Made by a program: the position numbers and the translations under genes
From: Coenobita brevimanus
Lineage: Eukaryota > Arthropoda > Malacostraca > Decapoda > Coenobitidae
DNA length: 64,000 bases
NCBI GenBank assembly: GCA_032717465.1
Contig: JAVRFU010003718.1
Span: 3,877,440-3,941,439, forward strand
Direction: 5' to 3'
The notes under the pieces: model-generated
Told to the model about the DNA's origin: nothing
What the model saw: the letters and a program-made list of their open reading frames with translations, nothing else
Databases searched by the model: none
In this document: in pieces, positions 1 through 11,400 of the stretch
Layout: every line of letters begins with the position of its first letter
Numbering within the stretch: position 1 is the first letter of the stretch

Positions 1-523
1 CCAGCCTCCTCTTGCTTCTGATCTATGTAGAAACTTGGGAAGGAAATGTCAAATACTTTCACCATTAAGATGCATCATCAGCTACAACTTTCTTTACTTT
101 CCCTTGAATACTGAACCGATTGACAATTTCCTCATAGGCAGATGCAGTGTTAAATGCTGTGTGTCGACCATCAAAATTATCACAACCCAGCTCAACCCAG
201 GCCACTTTTCTCGGTGGCCTCGACTCAGGTGGGTCAGGTGCCATGAGAGTGTTGAGGACAAAGGCAGGAGAACTGTCAAAACGCGGCTTAGCTGGGTTAA
301 TCCTGTGGCATCTTAATCCCATAATGACAGCTGGGTATGGGATAAACTTACCACTACCACTCTCCTTCCCTTTCATAATACCAATTTAATTACAATTAAC
401 TTTTCAATTACAATTACATTTCATTACTTCAATTTTACTTTTAATTACAATTATGATTACAATTACAATATTTCTAAATAATTACATTTCAGTTAAATTA
501 CAATTACAATTACTCCAACCCTG
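1..523 (-). pseudogene. hAT-family transposase remnant with terminal sequence (left copy)
   Basis: On the minus strand an open frame at 376-65 encodes 103 residues containing DGRHTAFN and then SIQGKVKKVVADD. This fits the hAT/ZBED transposase pattern in which a D..HTA.N block is followed by a short I..KV..VV.D(N)AS block near a catalytic Asp. The frame stops at DDAS, where a net -1 frameshift has occurred, and continues in another frame to the window edge. Outside it lies an AT-rich run of ATTGTAATT repeats that ends at position 523 with CAGGGTTGGAG, read on the minus strand, which resembles a hAT 5' terminal inverted repeat. It is a 3'-truncated, internally deleted relic and cannot make an active enzyme. 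The other copy is at 46543-47177, and its first ORF is identical over 103 residues. Family assignment is by motif memory only. Confidence 0.6.
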
Positions 524-539
524 CTCTCATCTCTTTTCT

Positions 540-675
540 ATACGATTTACTCCCAGTCCTCCATGTATGGAACAGGTCAACTCTGGAACTGTCTTCCTCT
601 GTATTTCCTACTGCCTATGACCTTCAGTCTTTCAAACGCAGTGCATCCAGGCATCTCCAAATGAACACATCCTGA
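540..675 (+). pseudogene. Non-LTR retrotransposon (LINE) C-terminal fragment
   Basis: The plus strand reads LWNCLP in one frame and then, after one frameshift, VFPTAYDLQSFKRSASRHL and a stop at 673-675. The order W-N-S/C-L-P, then V-F-P..Y-L..F-K, then R-H-L is the usual carboxyl end of Jockey/CR1/I-type reverse-transcriptase ORFs. Only about 40 residues remain and no catalytic domain is present. The reverse-complement copy is at 46391-46526. It lies beside the hAT terminal sequence without any functional relation. Confidence 0.5.
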
Positions 676-827
676 ATTCAGCCCTCTTATTAATGTATTT
701 AATTTCTGGGAGGGAGAAATCGTGCGGGCTTCTGGCCTTTGGTTCCTTCTTCCATGCATAAAAAAAATAATTCGTAAAGCTTAAGTAATTACAGATGCAA
801 ATTCACCCTTGAATCTTTGTTGGTTAG

Positions 828-922
<95 letters not shown>

Positions 923-931
923 CTACTTAAC
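676..931. repeat. Low-information spacer with (AG)n and (GT)n microsatellites
   Basis: After the LINE tail there is about 150 bp of unremarkable sequence, then (AG)n at 830-873 and (GT)n at 877-920. The same pair appears reversed as (CA)n and (CT)n at 46152-46234. No coding signal is visible. Confidence 0.8.
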
Positions 932-3559
932 TGCTGCTTAAGATCAAGTTCCACTTAAGTGCCACTCAAGTTCCACTCAAGTGGCATTTAAGTGGACCTT
1001 GAACTTTAAGCGACACTTAAGTAGAACACTTCCACATAGGTGCCACCTGAGTGCCACTTGAGGCACTTAAGTTGGCACTTAAACTGGGACAAGTTGGGAA
1101 CTAAGTTGGCACTTGAGTTGGGACTTTAGTTGGAACTTGAGATGGGTCTTTAAGTTTGCGCTTGAGTTCGGTCATAGGTTGGCACTTGAGCTGGGACATA
1201 AGTTGGTGCTTGAGTTGGGACTTAAGTTGGCGCTTGAGTTGGGATTCAAGTTGGCGTTTGAGTTGGAACTTAAGTTGAGGCTTCAGATGGGACCTAAGAT
1301 GACGCTTGAATTGGGACTTAAGTTGGCGCTTGAGTTGTGACTTAAGTTGGCGCTTGAGTTGGAACTTAAGTTGGCGCTTGAGTTGGAACTTAAGTTGGCG
1401 CTTGAGTTGGGACTTAAGTTCGCGCTTGAGTTGGGACTTAAGTTCGCGCTTGAGTTGGGACTTAGGTTGCCGCTTGAATTGGGAATTAAGTTGGAGCTTG
1501 AGTTGGAACCCAAGTTGGAGCTTGAGTTGGAACCCAAGTTGGCGCTTGAGTTTGGACCAGAGTTGGCATTTGAGTTCGCACTTGTGTTGTCACTTGAGTT
1601 GGCACTGATGTTGTCACTTGAGTTGGGAGTTACGTTTGCGCTTAAGTTACAACATAAGTTGGCGCTTTAGTTGGCACTTAAGTTAGTTCTTGAGTTGGCA
1701 CTTACGTTGGCACTTGAGTTGGATCTTACGTTGAAACTTACGTCGGCACTTGGGTTGGCGCTTACGTTGGCACTTATGTTGGCACTTGAGTTGGAGCTTA
1801 CGTTGGCACTTGAGTTGGGACCTATGCTGACCATTGAGTTGTGATTAAGCTGATGCTTGAGTTGGGACTGAGGTTAGCGCTTGAGTTGAGACATGGGTTG
1901 GCACTTGAGTTGGGATTAATATTCGTACTTGAGTTGGCACGTTGTCACTTGAGTTGGCACTTAAGTTAACTCATGATTTGGGACTTAAGTTGGCACTTGA
2001 GTTGTAACTTATGTTGGCACTTGAGTTGGGAATTCATTTGACGCTTGAGTTGATACTTAACTTGCTGCTTGAGTCGAGACTAAGTTGCCGCTTGAGTTAT
2101 GACTTGAGTTGGTACTTGTGTTAAGACTTAAGTTGGTATTTGCGTTTGGTACCTGAGTTGGGACCTGAGTTGGTGCTTGAGTTTTGACCCAAGTTCGCAC
2201 TTAAGGTTTCACCTGAGTTGGGATTAATGTTGGTGCTTGAGATGCAGCATAAGTTGGCGCTTGAGTTGGGACTTGAGTTGACTCGTGAACTGAGACTTAA
2301 ATTGGTGCTTGAGTTGTAACTTACGTTGGCACTTGAGTTGTAACTTACGTTGGCACTTGAACTGGGACTACAGTTGGTGCTTGAGTTTTAACTTACGTTG
2401 GCACTTCAGTTGGTGCTTGAGTTGGGACTTCAGTTTGAGCTTAAGTTGGGACTTAAGTTGGTTCTTGGATTGGGACAAGTCGGCGCTTGAGTTGGGACTT
2501 ATGTTGGCGCTTGAGTTGAGACCTTATTTAGCGCTTGAGTTGGGACTTAAGTTAGCGCTTGAGTTAGGACTTGAGCTCGTACTTGTGTTAGGATTTAAGT
2601 TGGTACTTGTGTTTGGACCCAAATGGTACCTGTGTTGGGATTTGAGTTGACACTTGAGTTTGAACTTTTGGTGGTAATTGATTTGGGATTTAAATCGGCT
2701 CTTGTGTTGGATTTAAGTTGGCACTTGTTTTAGGACTTAAGTTGGCACTTGTTATAGGACTTAACTTGGTATTTAAGTCGGAGCTTTAGTTAACATATGA
2801 ATTGACACTTACGTCAACACGTGAGTTTGCACGTAAGTTGGCATTTGAGTTGTCTCTTAAGTTGGCATTTGAGTTGACACTTAAGTTGGCACTTGAATTG
2901 GCACTCAGGTTTGCACTTATCATTTACGTTAGCACTTTATTTGGCACTTAAGTTGGCAGTTAAGTTTGGACTTAAGTTGGCGCTTGAGTTGGGACTTAAG
3001 CTGGTGTTTGAATTGGAACTTAACTTGGTACTTGAGTTGGGACCTAAGGTCGCCCTTTAGTTGGGATTAAAGATGGCGCTTGAGTTGGTACTTAAGTTTG
3101 CGCTTGAGCTGAGACATGTTGGCGCTTGAATTGGGACTTAAACTGTCACTTGAGCTGGGATCCAAGTTGGCGCTTGTGTTTGGACCTGAGTTGGCATTTG
3201 AGTAGGCACTTATGTTGTCACTTGAGTTGGCACTTGTGTTGTCACTTGAGTTGGGAGTTATGTTTGCGCTTGAGTTGCAACATAAGTTGGCGCTTTAGTT
3301 GGCACTTAAGTTAGCGCTTGAGTTGGCAATTCCGTTGGCACGAGTTGGAGCTTACGTTGGCACTTACGTTGGCACTTGAGTTGGAGCTTACGTTGGCACT
3401 TACGTTGGCACTTGAGTTGGAGCTTACGTTGGCACTTAAGTTGGAGCTTACGTTGGCACTTGAGTAGGGACCTATGCTGACCCCTGAGTTGTGATTAAGC
3501 TGGTGCTTGAGTTGGGACTAAGGTTGGCGCTTGAGTTGAAACATGGGATGGCACTTGAG
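932..3559 (+). repeat. 12/24-bp minisatellite block M1
   Basis: This is a tandem array of a 12-bp unit in two alternating variants, TTGGCGCTTGAG and TTGGGACTTAAG, giving a 24-bp dimer with many point variants (GCG/GTG/GCA, GGGA/GGAA). The first roughly 150 bp is instead the CACTTAAGTGG-type 11-bp module with its boundary sequence. Because 24 is divisible by three and the unit lacks stops in several frames, frames of 60-110 codons stay open on both strands. They read as LALELGLK, SWRLSWDL or SANLSPNS repeats. They lack start context and are not credible genes. The inverted copy is at 43490-46150. Confidence 0.9.
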
Positions 3560-4665
3560 CAATGCTGGGAATAGCGCCGCTACTATTTTAATAGCGATGG
3601 TGGTAACGCCATTACTTTTTTTTTTTAGCCAGTAGCGGAACTGAGAGCGCCGCTACTTTTTGGCTGTACTCACGCGTTACCGCGCTCCTCACTACTCACG
3701 CGACGAATACAGTCCGGAGTCGTGAGTACATACAGATATGCCGACGGTTTGGTTGCATTTATTAATGACGAAAAATACTACTTTCGTCAATTCTGTCAAT
3801 TAAGGATGTTTGTTCTACATTACATCAGTAATTTATTAAACTATATATATATTATTTATTAGTAATTGTGCAATAATTAGACAGGAAGTTGCTAGTTAAT
3901 TATCGATCATTTAAATTAAGTAGGCCTAAAGATAAATAAGGATGTCAGCTAGATGTAGGCAATGCTAACACACACACACACACACACACACACCTCTAAC
4001 TATTCCCGTCTCTAACTTGCGCTCTCTCCCTCACTCTCTCTTTCAGACTAATTCTTACGCACTACGTTATTATTTCGTAAAAGTATGTTACTTTCAGTTT
4101 AAGGTAATGGAAAAAACATTGCCATTGTATAGCCTTTAACAGAAAGCCCCAGTTCATTTTTACTCTCGTTTTCGTATATATCTTAAATGAGTATCATTGA
4201 AAATATAATAAATCTATATAATATGTATTAAAGGTAGGCTACATTTTTTTGCCTGTTACTTACGTATGTTACTTTCAGTAGGTATACTAGGTAACAGTGT
4301 AAAAGAGCATTTGTTACATTATACAGTAAATAGCTTATTTCCTGTACCTTCGGTTCTAAGCTTCATTAAAGTGACACCGACATGTATGATTTTATTTATT
4401 CAGTATAAGTGTATACTGACATTACTGGTACACAACATAACCACTCAGACTGACTAATATTATCAAAACAGTATATAGTGTATTGCTATATCACAGATTT
4501 TTGTTAACCTTTCCTTCGTGTACGTTTTTCTTATCCAAAGCAGCAGGAGCGGGAGCACCGCTACATTTCGTATCAAGTAGCGAAAACAGTAACGCCACTA
4601 CTTTTTCAGGCTAGTAACGGGAATGGGAGCGCCGCTACTTTTTATTAGTAGCGTTCCCAGCACTG
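3560..4665 (+). mobile_element. Non-autonomous hAT-like element (about 1.1 kb)
   Basis: The element starts with CAATGCTGGGAATAGCG and ends with CGTTCCCAGCACTG, so its ends are inverted copies of CARTGCTGGGAA. Subterminal sequence on both sides repeats GTAGCGGCGCTC-type motifs in inverted orientation. The CAGTGCTGGGAA start is typical of many hAT elements and their MITEs. The interior is AT-rich, with a short (CA)n at 3969-3993 and only trivial ORFs such as the 63-codon one at 4266-4457. The right flank begins CTGATGAG, which fits the hAT target pattern nTnnnnAn. The left flank CACTTGAG matches only partly, so one target duplication was probably lost by rearrangement. The inverted copy is at 42360-43489. 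Confidence 0.65.
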
Positions 4666-4734
4666 CTGATGAGGATATTTGCTTTGAAGATGTTCTGACT
4701 CTCCTTCCTCAAAGAATGGGATATTTTACAGTCA

Positions 4735-4735
<1 letters not shown>
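4666..4735 (+). pseudogene. hAT transposase fragment abutting the hAT-like element
   Basis: The plus strand encodes DEDICFEDVLTLLPQRMG directly after the right end of the non-autonomous element. The same peptide, with F for the second L of TLL, occurs in the hAT transposase relic at 47096-47150. This is therefore a piece of that transposase into which the element inserted. It runs into a (CT)n tract. The inverted copy is at 42290-42359. Confidence 0.6.
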
Positions 4736-4814
<79 letters not shown>

Positions 4815-5220
4815 TTTTGTCTGCCTGTCTTGAACCTTTGTGGGAACGACCTTGCTTCACCTTACGTCTCAGGGTAACTCCTTCTCTCCTTTCCTTCCAT
4901 TCTTCCTTATTTCCTTCCTTCCTTTCCTCGACGTCTCTTTCTTTCCTTGTTTCCCCTTCCTCACTTTTTCCCATCCAGTTCCCTTTTCCTCTTCCTAATT
5001 CTTTTCACCATTTCCACTCCTTTTCCTTCCTTTCTTTTCACCTCCTTCCATATTCTCCTTCCCAGTTCTTTTCAGCATTTCCTCCCTTCCTTCCATTTTC
5101 TCCTTCGCCCCCTCTTTCTCTCCCCTCCTTGCCCGTCCTCGTACCCTCTCCTCTCCTCCCCCTACGACTCCCCCTTCCTCTCCTCCCTCTACCCCTCCCC
5201 CTCCTCTCTTCACAGGGGCC
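4736..5220 (+). repeat. (CT)n plus pyrimidine-rich segment
   Basis: A (CT)n tract (4736-4811) is followed by about 400 bp that is almost entirely C and T, carrying a short mixed block with TTTGTCTGCCTGTCT and GGAACGACCTTGCTTC. The segment then joins the minisatellite at GGGCCAATTTAAATCC. The same segment and junction occur at 28045-28508 and 35354-35817, and reversed at 41815-42275. Open frames here are Ser/Pro/Phe/Leu-rich and reflect composition only. Confidence 0.85.
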
Positions 5221-8200
5221 AATTTAAATCCCAACTCAAGTTCCAACTAAAGTTCAAACTCAAGTGCCAACTCATGTCCCAACACAGGTACCAAACGCAA
5301 GTACCAACTTAAGTCTTAACACAAGTACCAACTCAAGTCATAACTCAAGCGCTTAGTCCCAACTCAAGCGCCAACCTAGTCTCAACTCAAGTGCCAATGT
5401 AAGTTACAAATCAAGTGCCAACTTAAGTCTCAACTCATGAATCAACTTAAGTGCCAACTCAAGTGACAACGTTTCAACTCAAGTACGAACATTAATCTCA
5501 ACTCAAGTGAAACCTTAAGTGCCAACTCAAGTGCCAACTTGGGGCAAAACTCAAGCGCCAACGTAGGTCCCAACTCAAGTGCCAACCCATGTCTCAACTC
5601 AAGCGCCAACATTAGTCTCAACTCAAGCACCAGCTTAATTACAATTCAAAGGTCAGCATAGTTCCCAACTTAAGTGCCAAGGTAAGCTCCAACTCAAGTG
5701 CCAGTGTAAGCTCCAACTCGTGCCAACGTAAGTGCCAGCTCAAGAGATAACTTACGTGCCAACTCGTGACAACACAATAGCCAATTCAAGTGACATCATA
5801 AGCGTAAACTCAAGGGACAAAATAAGTGCCAACTCAAATGCTAACTCAGGTCCAAACTCAAGCGCCAACTTAGATCCCAGCTCAAGTGACAACTAAAGTC
5901 CCAACTCAAGCGGCAAGAAGTCTCATCTCAAGCGCAAGCTTAAGTACCAACTCAAGCGCCACATTTAGTCCCAATTAAAGGGCGAACATTGGTCCCAACT
6001 CAAGCACCAACTTAAGTTCCATTTCAAGCAGCAGCTTAAGTCCCAACTCAAGTGCAAACTTAAGTCCAAACTTAACTGCCAACGTAAATGCCAAATAAAT
6101 TGCTAACGTAAATGATAAGTGCAAACTTGTGTGCCAATTCAAGTGCCAACTTAAGTGCCAACTCAAATGCAAACTGAAGAGAAAACTCAAATGTCAACTT
6201 AACTGGAAACGCAAATGCTACCCTAAGTGCAAACGCGAATGCCAACTTAAGTGCAAACGCAAATCCCAACTTAGGTGCAAACTCACTTGGTGACGTAAGT
6301 TTCAGTTCAAATAACTAAAGCTCCGACTCAAGTGCCAAATTAAGTCCCAAAATAAGTGCCAACTTAAGTCCTATAACAAGTGCCAACTTAAGTCCTAAAA
6401 CAAGTGCCAACTTAATTCCAACACAAGCGCCAATTCAAATCCCAACTCAAGTACCACCTAATGATCAAACTCGTGTCAATTCGTCCCAACACAGGTACCA
6501 CTTGGGTCCAAACACAAGTACCAACTTAAGTCCTAACACAAGTACGAGATCAAGTCCTAACTCAAGCGCTAACTTAAGTCCCAACTTAAGAGCCAACTAA
6601 GGTCTCAATTCAAGCGCCAACTTAAGTCCCAAGTCAAGTGTAAACTTGTCCCAATCCAAGCACCAACTTTAGTCCCAACTCAAGCACCAACTGAAGTCCC
6701 AACTCAAGCACTAACTGAAGTCCTAACTCAAGCACCAACTAAAGTCCCAACTCAAGTGCCAACGTAAGTTACAAATCAAGTGCCAACGCAAGTAACGACT
6801 CAAGCACCAACATAAATCTCAAATCACGAGTCAACTCAAGTCCCAACTCATGCGCCAACTTATGCTGCATCTCAAGCACCAACATTAATCCCAACTCAAG
6901 TGAAACCTTAGTGCCAACTTGGGTAAAAACTCAAGCGCCAACATAGGTCCAAGCTCAAGCGCGAACTTAAGTCCCAACTCAAGCGTTCCAACATAAGTCT
7001 CAACTCAATTGCAAACTTAAGCCGCAACCCAAGCGCGACCTTAAGTCCCAAGTCAAGCGCCAACTTAAGTCCCAACTCAAGAGCGAACTTTGAGTACTAA
7101 CTCAAGCGCCAACTTAAGTCCCAAATTAAGCGCCAACTTAAGTCCGAACTCGAGCGCTAACCTAAGTCCCAACTCAAGCGAAAACTTAATTCCCAACTCA
7201 AGTGCCAACTTAAGTCCTAACTTAAGAGCCAACCTAAGTCCCAATTCAAGTACCAACTTAAGTCCCAACTCAAGCGACAACCTAAGTCCCAATTCAAGCG
7301 CCAACCTAAGTCCCAACTCAAGCGCCAAAGTAGGTCCAAACTCAAGCACCAACTTAAGCCCCAACTCAAGCACCAACCTAAGTCCCAACTCAAGGGCCAA
7401 CTTAGGTCCCAACTCAAGGGCCAACCTAAGTCTCAACTCAAGTGCCAAAGTAGCTCCGAACTCAAGCACCAACTTAAGTCCCAAATGAAGCACCAACTTA
7501 AGTCCCAACTGAAGCACCAACTTAAGTCCCAACTCAAGCGCCAACGTAAATCCTAACTCAAGCGCCAACTTAAGCCCCAACTCAAGCGCCAACTTAAGTA
7601 AAAACTCAAGCGCCAACCTAAGTCCTGACTCAAGCGCGAACTTTGAGTCATAACTCAAGCACCAACTTAAGTCCCAAATCAAGCGCCAACTTAAGTCCCA
7701 ACTCAAACGCCAACCTAAGTCCCAACTCAAACGCCAACCTAAGTCCCACCTCAAGCGAAAACTTAAGTCTCAACTCAAGCGCCAACTTAAGTCCTAACTC
7801 AACCGCCAAACTATTTCCCAACTCAAGCACCAACTTAAGTCCCAACTCAAGCGATAACCTAAGTCCCAACTCAAGCACCAAAGTAGATCCCAACTCAAGC
7901 CCCAATTCAAGTGCCAACTTAAGTCCCAACTCAAGCACCAACTTAAGTCCCAACACAAGCACCAACCTAAGTCCCAATTCAAGCGCCAACTTAAGTCCCA
8001 ACACAAACACCAACCTAAGTCCCAACTCAAGCGCCAACTTAAGAACCAACTCAAGCACCAACGTAAGTCCCAACACAAGCACCAACATAAGTCCCAATTC
8101 AAGCGCCAACTTAAGTCCCAACTGAAGCGCCAACTGAAATTCCAACTCAAGCGCCAACTTAAGTCCCAACTCAAGCGCCAACTTAAGTCCCAACTCAAGC

Positions 8201-9170
8201 GCCAACCTAAGCCCAAACTCAAGTGCCAAAGTAGCTCCCAACTCAAGCACCAACTTAAGTCCCAACTCAAGCGCCAACATAAGTCCCAATTCACGCGCCA
8301 ACTTAAGTCCCAACCCAAGTCCCAACACAGGTACTACTTGGGCCCAAACACAAGTACCAACTGAAGTCCTAACACAAGTACGAGCTCAAGTTCTAACTCA
8401 AGCGCTAACTTAAGTCCCAACTCAAGTGCCAACTAAGATCAAAACTCATGCGCCAACTTGTCCCAATCCAAGCACCAACTTAAGTTCCAACTCAAGCACC
8501 AACAGAAGTCCCAACTCAAGTACCAACTGAAGTCCCAACTCAAGTGCCAACGTAAGTCACAACTCAAGTGCCAACGTAAGTTACAACTCAAGCACCAACT
8601 TAAGTCCCAGTTCACAAGTCAACTCAAGTCCCAACTAAAGCGCCAACTTACGCTGCATCTCAAGCACCAACATTAATCCCAACTCAATTGAAACCTTAAG
8701 TGCCAACTTAGGTCAAAACTCAAGCGCCAATGTAGATCTCAGCTCAAGCGCGCAGTTCCAACTCAAGCGCCAACATATGTCCAACTCAGGCGCCAACCTA
8801 AGTCCCAACTCAAGCTCTAAAATACGTCTCAACTCAAGCACCAACTTAAGTCCCAACTCAAGCGCCAACTTAAGTCCCAGCTCAAGCGCTATCTTAAGTC
8901 CCAACTCAAGCGCCAACTTAAGTCCCTACTCAAGCGCCAACTTAAGTCCCAATTCAAGCGCCAACCTAATTCCAACTCAAACGCCAACTTAAGTCCCAAT
9001 TCAAGAGTCAACTTAGGTCCCAACTCAAGCGCCAACTTAAGTCCCAACTCAAGCACCAACTTAAATCCCAACTCAAGCGCCAACTTAAGTCCCAACCCAA
9101 GCGCCAACTAAAGTCCCAAGTCAAGTGCGAACTTAGTTCAAACTTGTCCCAATTTAAGTGCCAACTTCAA
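5221..9170 (-). repeat. 12/24-bp minisatellite block M2a (reverse orientation)
   Basis: This is the same unit as M1 on the opposite strand, reading CAACTCAAGCGC and CAACTTAAGTCC on the plus strand. The most regular part is about 7080-8330. There, open frames exceed 220 codons on the minus strand while the plus strand is simultaneously open for 160, as expected from a stop-free 24-bp unit. Up to about 8330 it is the reverse complement of 38735-41814. After about 8335 it is a direct copy of 29826 onward. Confidence 0.9.
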
Positions 9171-9770
9171 GTACCTCAAGTGGCACTCAGATTGCACCTA
9201 CAGTATGTGGAAGTTTTCTACTTAAGTGCCACTTAAGTTCAAGTTCCACTTAAGTGCCACTGAAGTTCCACTCAAGTTCCACTCAAGTTCCTCTTAAGTG
9301 GTTCTTAAATGGAACTTAAGTGCAACTCAAGTGGCACTTAAGTGCAACTTAAGTACAACTTAAGTGGCACTTAAGTTGCACTTAAGTGGCACTTAAGTGG
9401 TACTTAATTGGCACTTAAGTGGCACTTTATTGGCACATAATTGGCACTTAAGTGGTACTTAAGTTGCACTCAAGTTGCACTTAAGTGGCACTTAAGTGGC
9501 ACTCAAGTTGCACTCAAGTTGCACTTAAGTGGCACTTAAGTGGCACTTAAGTGGCACTTAAGTGGCACTTAAGTGGCACTTAAGTTCCACTTAAGTTCCA
9601 CTTAAGTTGTACTTTAGTTCCACTTAGGTACCACTTAAGTACCACTTAAGTGGAACTTGAACTTAGTGGAACTTAAGTAGAACTCTTCCGGATAGGTGCC
9701 ATCTGAATGCCACTTTAGGCACATAAGTTGGCACTTAAACTGATACAAGTTGGAACTAAGTTGGCATTTG
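9120..9770. repeat. 11-bp palindromic module with inverted boundary arms
   Basis: The core (about 9215-9660) is a tandem array of GGCACTTAAGT-type 11-mers, each holding the perfect palindrome ACTTAAGT. The two edges are inverted copies of a roughly 80-bp boundary. It reads GTGGCACTCAGATTGCACC on the left and GGTGCCATCTGAATGCCAC on the right, with ACAAGTTGGAACTAAGTT farther out. The minisatellite changes strand across the module. Confidence 0.75.
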
Positions 9771-10816
9771 AGTTGGGACTTTAGTAGGCGCTTGAGTTGG
9801 GACTTAAGTTGGCCCTTGAGTTGAAACTTAAGTTGGCGCTTGAGTTGGAATTTAAGTTGGCACTTGAGTTGGGACTTAAATTGGCTCTTGAGTTGGGACT
9901 TAGGTTGGTGCATGTGTTGGGACTTAAGTTGGTGCTTGAGTTGGGACTTAAGTTGGCACTTGAATTGGGGTTTGAGTTGGGATCTACTTTGGTGCTTGAG
10001 TTGGGACTTAGGTTGTCGCTTGAGTTGGGACTTAAGTTGGTGCTTGAGTTGGGAAATAGTTTGGCGGTTGAGTTAGAACTTAAGTTGGCGCTTGAGTTGG
10101 GACTTGCTTGAGTTGGGACTTAGGTTGGCGTTTGAGTTTGAAGTTAATTTGGCGCTTGAGTCGTGACTTAAGTTGGCGCTTGATTTGGGACTTAAGTTGG
10201 TGCTTGAGTTATGACTCAAAGTTCGCGCTTGAGTCAGGACTTAGGTTGGCGCTTGAGTTTTTACTTAAGTTGGCGCTTGAGTTGGGGCTTAAGTTGGCGC
10301 TTGAGTTAGGATTTACGTTGGCGCTTGAGTTGGGACTTAAGTTGGTGCTTCATTTGGTACTTAAGTTGGTGCTTGAGTTCGGAGCTACTTTGGCACTTGA
10401 GATGAGACTTAGATTGGCGCTTGAGTTGGGACCTAAGTAGGCGCTTGAGTTGGGACTTAGGTTGGTGCTTGTGTTAGGACTTAAGTTGGTGCTTGAGTTG
10501 GGACTTAAGTTGGCGCTTGAGTTGGGGCTTAAGTTGGTGCTTGAGTTTGGACCTACTTTGACGCTTCAGTTGGGACTTAGGTTGGCGCTTGAATTGGGAC
10601 TTAGGTTGTCGCTTGAGTTGGGATTTAAGTTGGTACTTGAGATGGGACTTAGGTTGGCTCTTAAGTTAAGACTTAAGTTGGCGCTTGAGTTGGGAATTAA
10701 GTTTTCGCTTGAGTTGGGACTTAGGCTAGCGCTCGAGTTCGGACTTAAGTTGGCGCTTAATTTGGGACTTAAGTTGGCGCTTGAGTTAGGACTCAAAGTT
10801 CGCTCTTGAGTTCGCC
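9771..10816 (+). repeat. 12/24-bp minisatellite block M2b
   Basis: Plus-orientation 24-bp units (TTGGCGCTTGAG with TTGGGACTTAAG) run up to a sharp end at TTCGCC (10811-10816). They are a direct copy of 31370-32276. At the matching point in block C an 18-bp satellite begins, whereas here the sequence jumps to TATCAGGAAGAG. Confidence 0.85.
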
Positions 10817-11400
10817 TATCAGGAAGAGTTCTACTTAAGTTCCACTAAGTTCAAGTTCCACTTAAGTGGTACTTAAGTGGAACTTAAGTGGAACTTAAGT
10901 GAAACTTAAGTGCCACTTAAGTGCCACTTAAGTGCAACTTAAGTGCAACTTAAGTGCAATTTAAGTGCCACTTAAGTGCCACTTAAGTGCCACTTAAGTG
11001 CAACTTACGTGCAACTTAAGTGCCACTAAAGTGCCACTTAAGTGCCACTTAAGTGCCACTTAAGTGCAACTTAAGTGCCACTTAAGTGCAACTTAAGTGC
11101 CACTTACGTGTAACTTAAGTGCCACTTAAGTGCAACTTAAGTGCCACTTAAGTGCAACTTAAGTGCCACTTAAGTGCCTCTTAAGTGCCACTTAAGTGCC
11201 ACTTAAGTTCCACTTAAGAACCACTTAAGAGGAACTTGAGTGGAACTTGAGTGGAACTTCAGTGGCACTTAAGTGGAACTTGAACTTAAGAGGCACTTAA
11301 GTAGAAAACTTCCACATAGGTGCAATCTGAGTGCCACTTGAGGCGCTTGAAGTTGGCACTTAAATTGGGACAAGTTTGAACTAAGTTCGCACTTGACTTG
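10817..11400. repeat. 11-bp palindromic module, second copy
   Basis: The block begins abruptly at 10817 with TATCAGGAAGAGTTC, then carries CACTTAAGTGC-type 11-mers to about 11215. It ends with the CACATAGGTGCAATCTGAG boundary and GGGACAAGTTTGAACT. It is the reverse complement of about 37930-38450. Unlike the other copies it is flanked by plus-orientation minisatellite on both sides, which marks a rearrangement. Confidence 0.7.

Noticed and set aside
4266..4457. 63-codon ORF inside the hAT-like element as a transposase
   Set aside because: Too short, with no hAT motif. It is better seen as chance in AT-rich filler.
7077..8328. Long open frames (up to 226 codons here, 265 at 38539-39336) of LALELGLK, SWDLSWRL or NLSPNSSA repeats
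   Set aside because: The 24-bp unit is divisible by three and stop-free, so several frames on both strands are open at once. Inverted copies give the same peptides from either strand, and there is no start, splice or codon-bias signal.
9215..9660. CRISPR-like array of short direct repeats
   Set aside because: There are no unique spacers. Units are contiguous 11-mers in a eukaryotic sequence context, with no cas genes.
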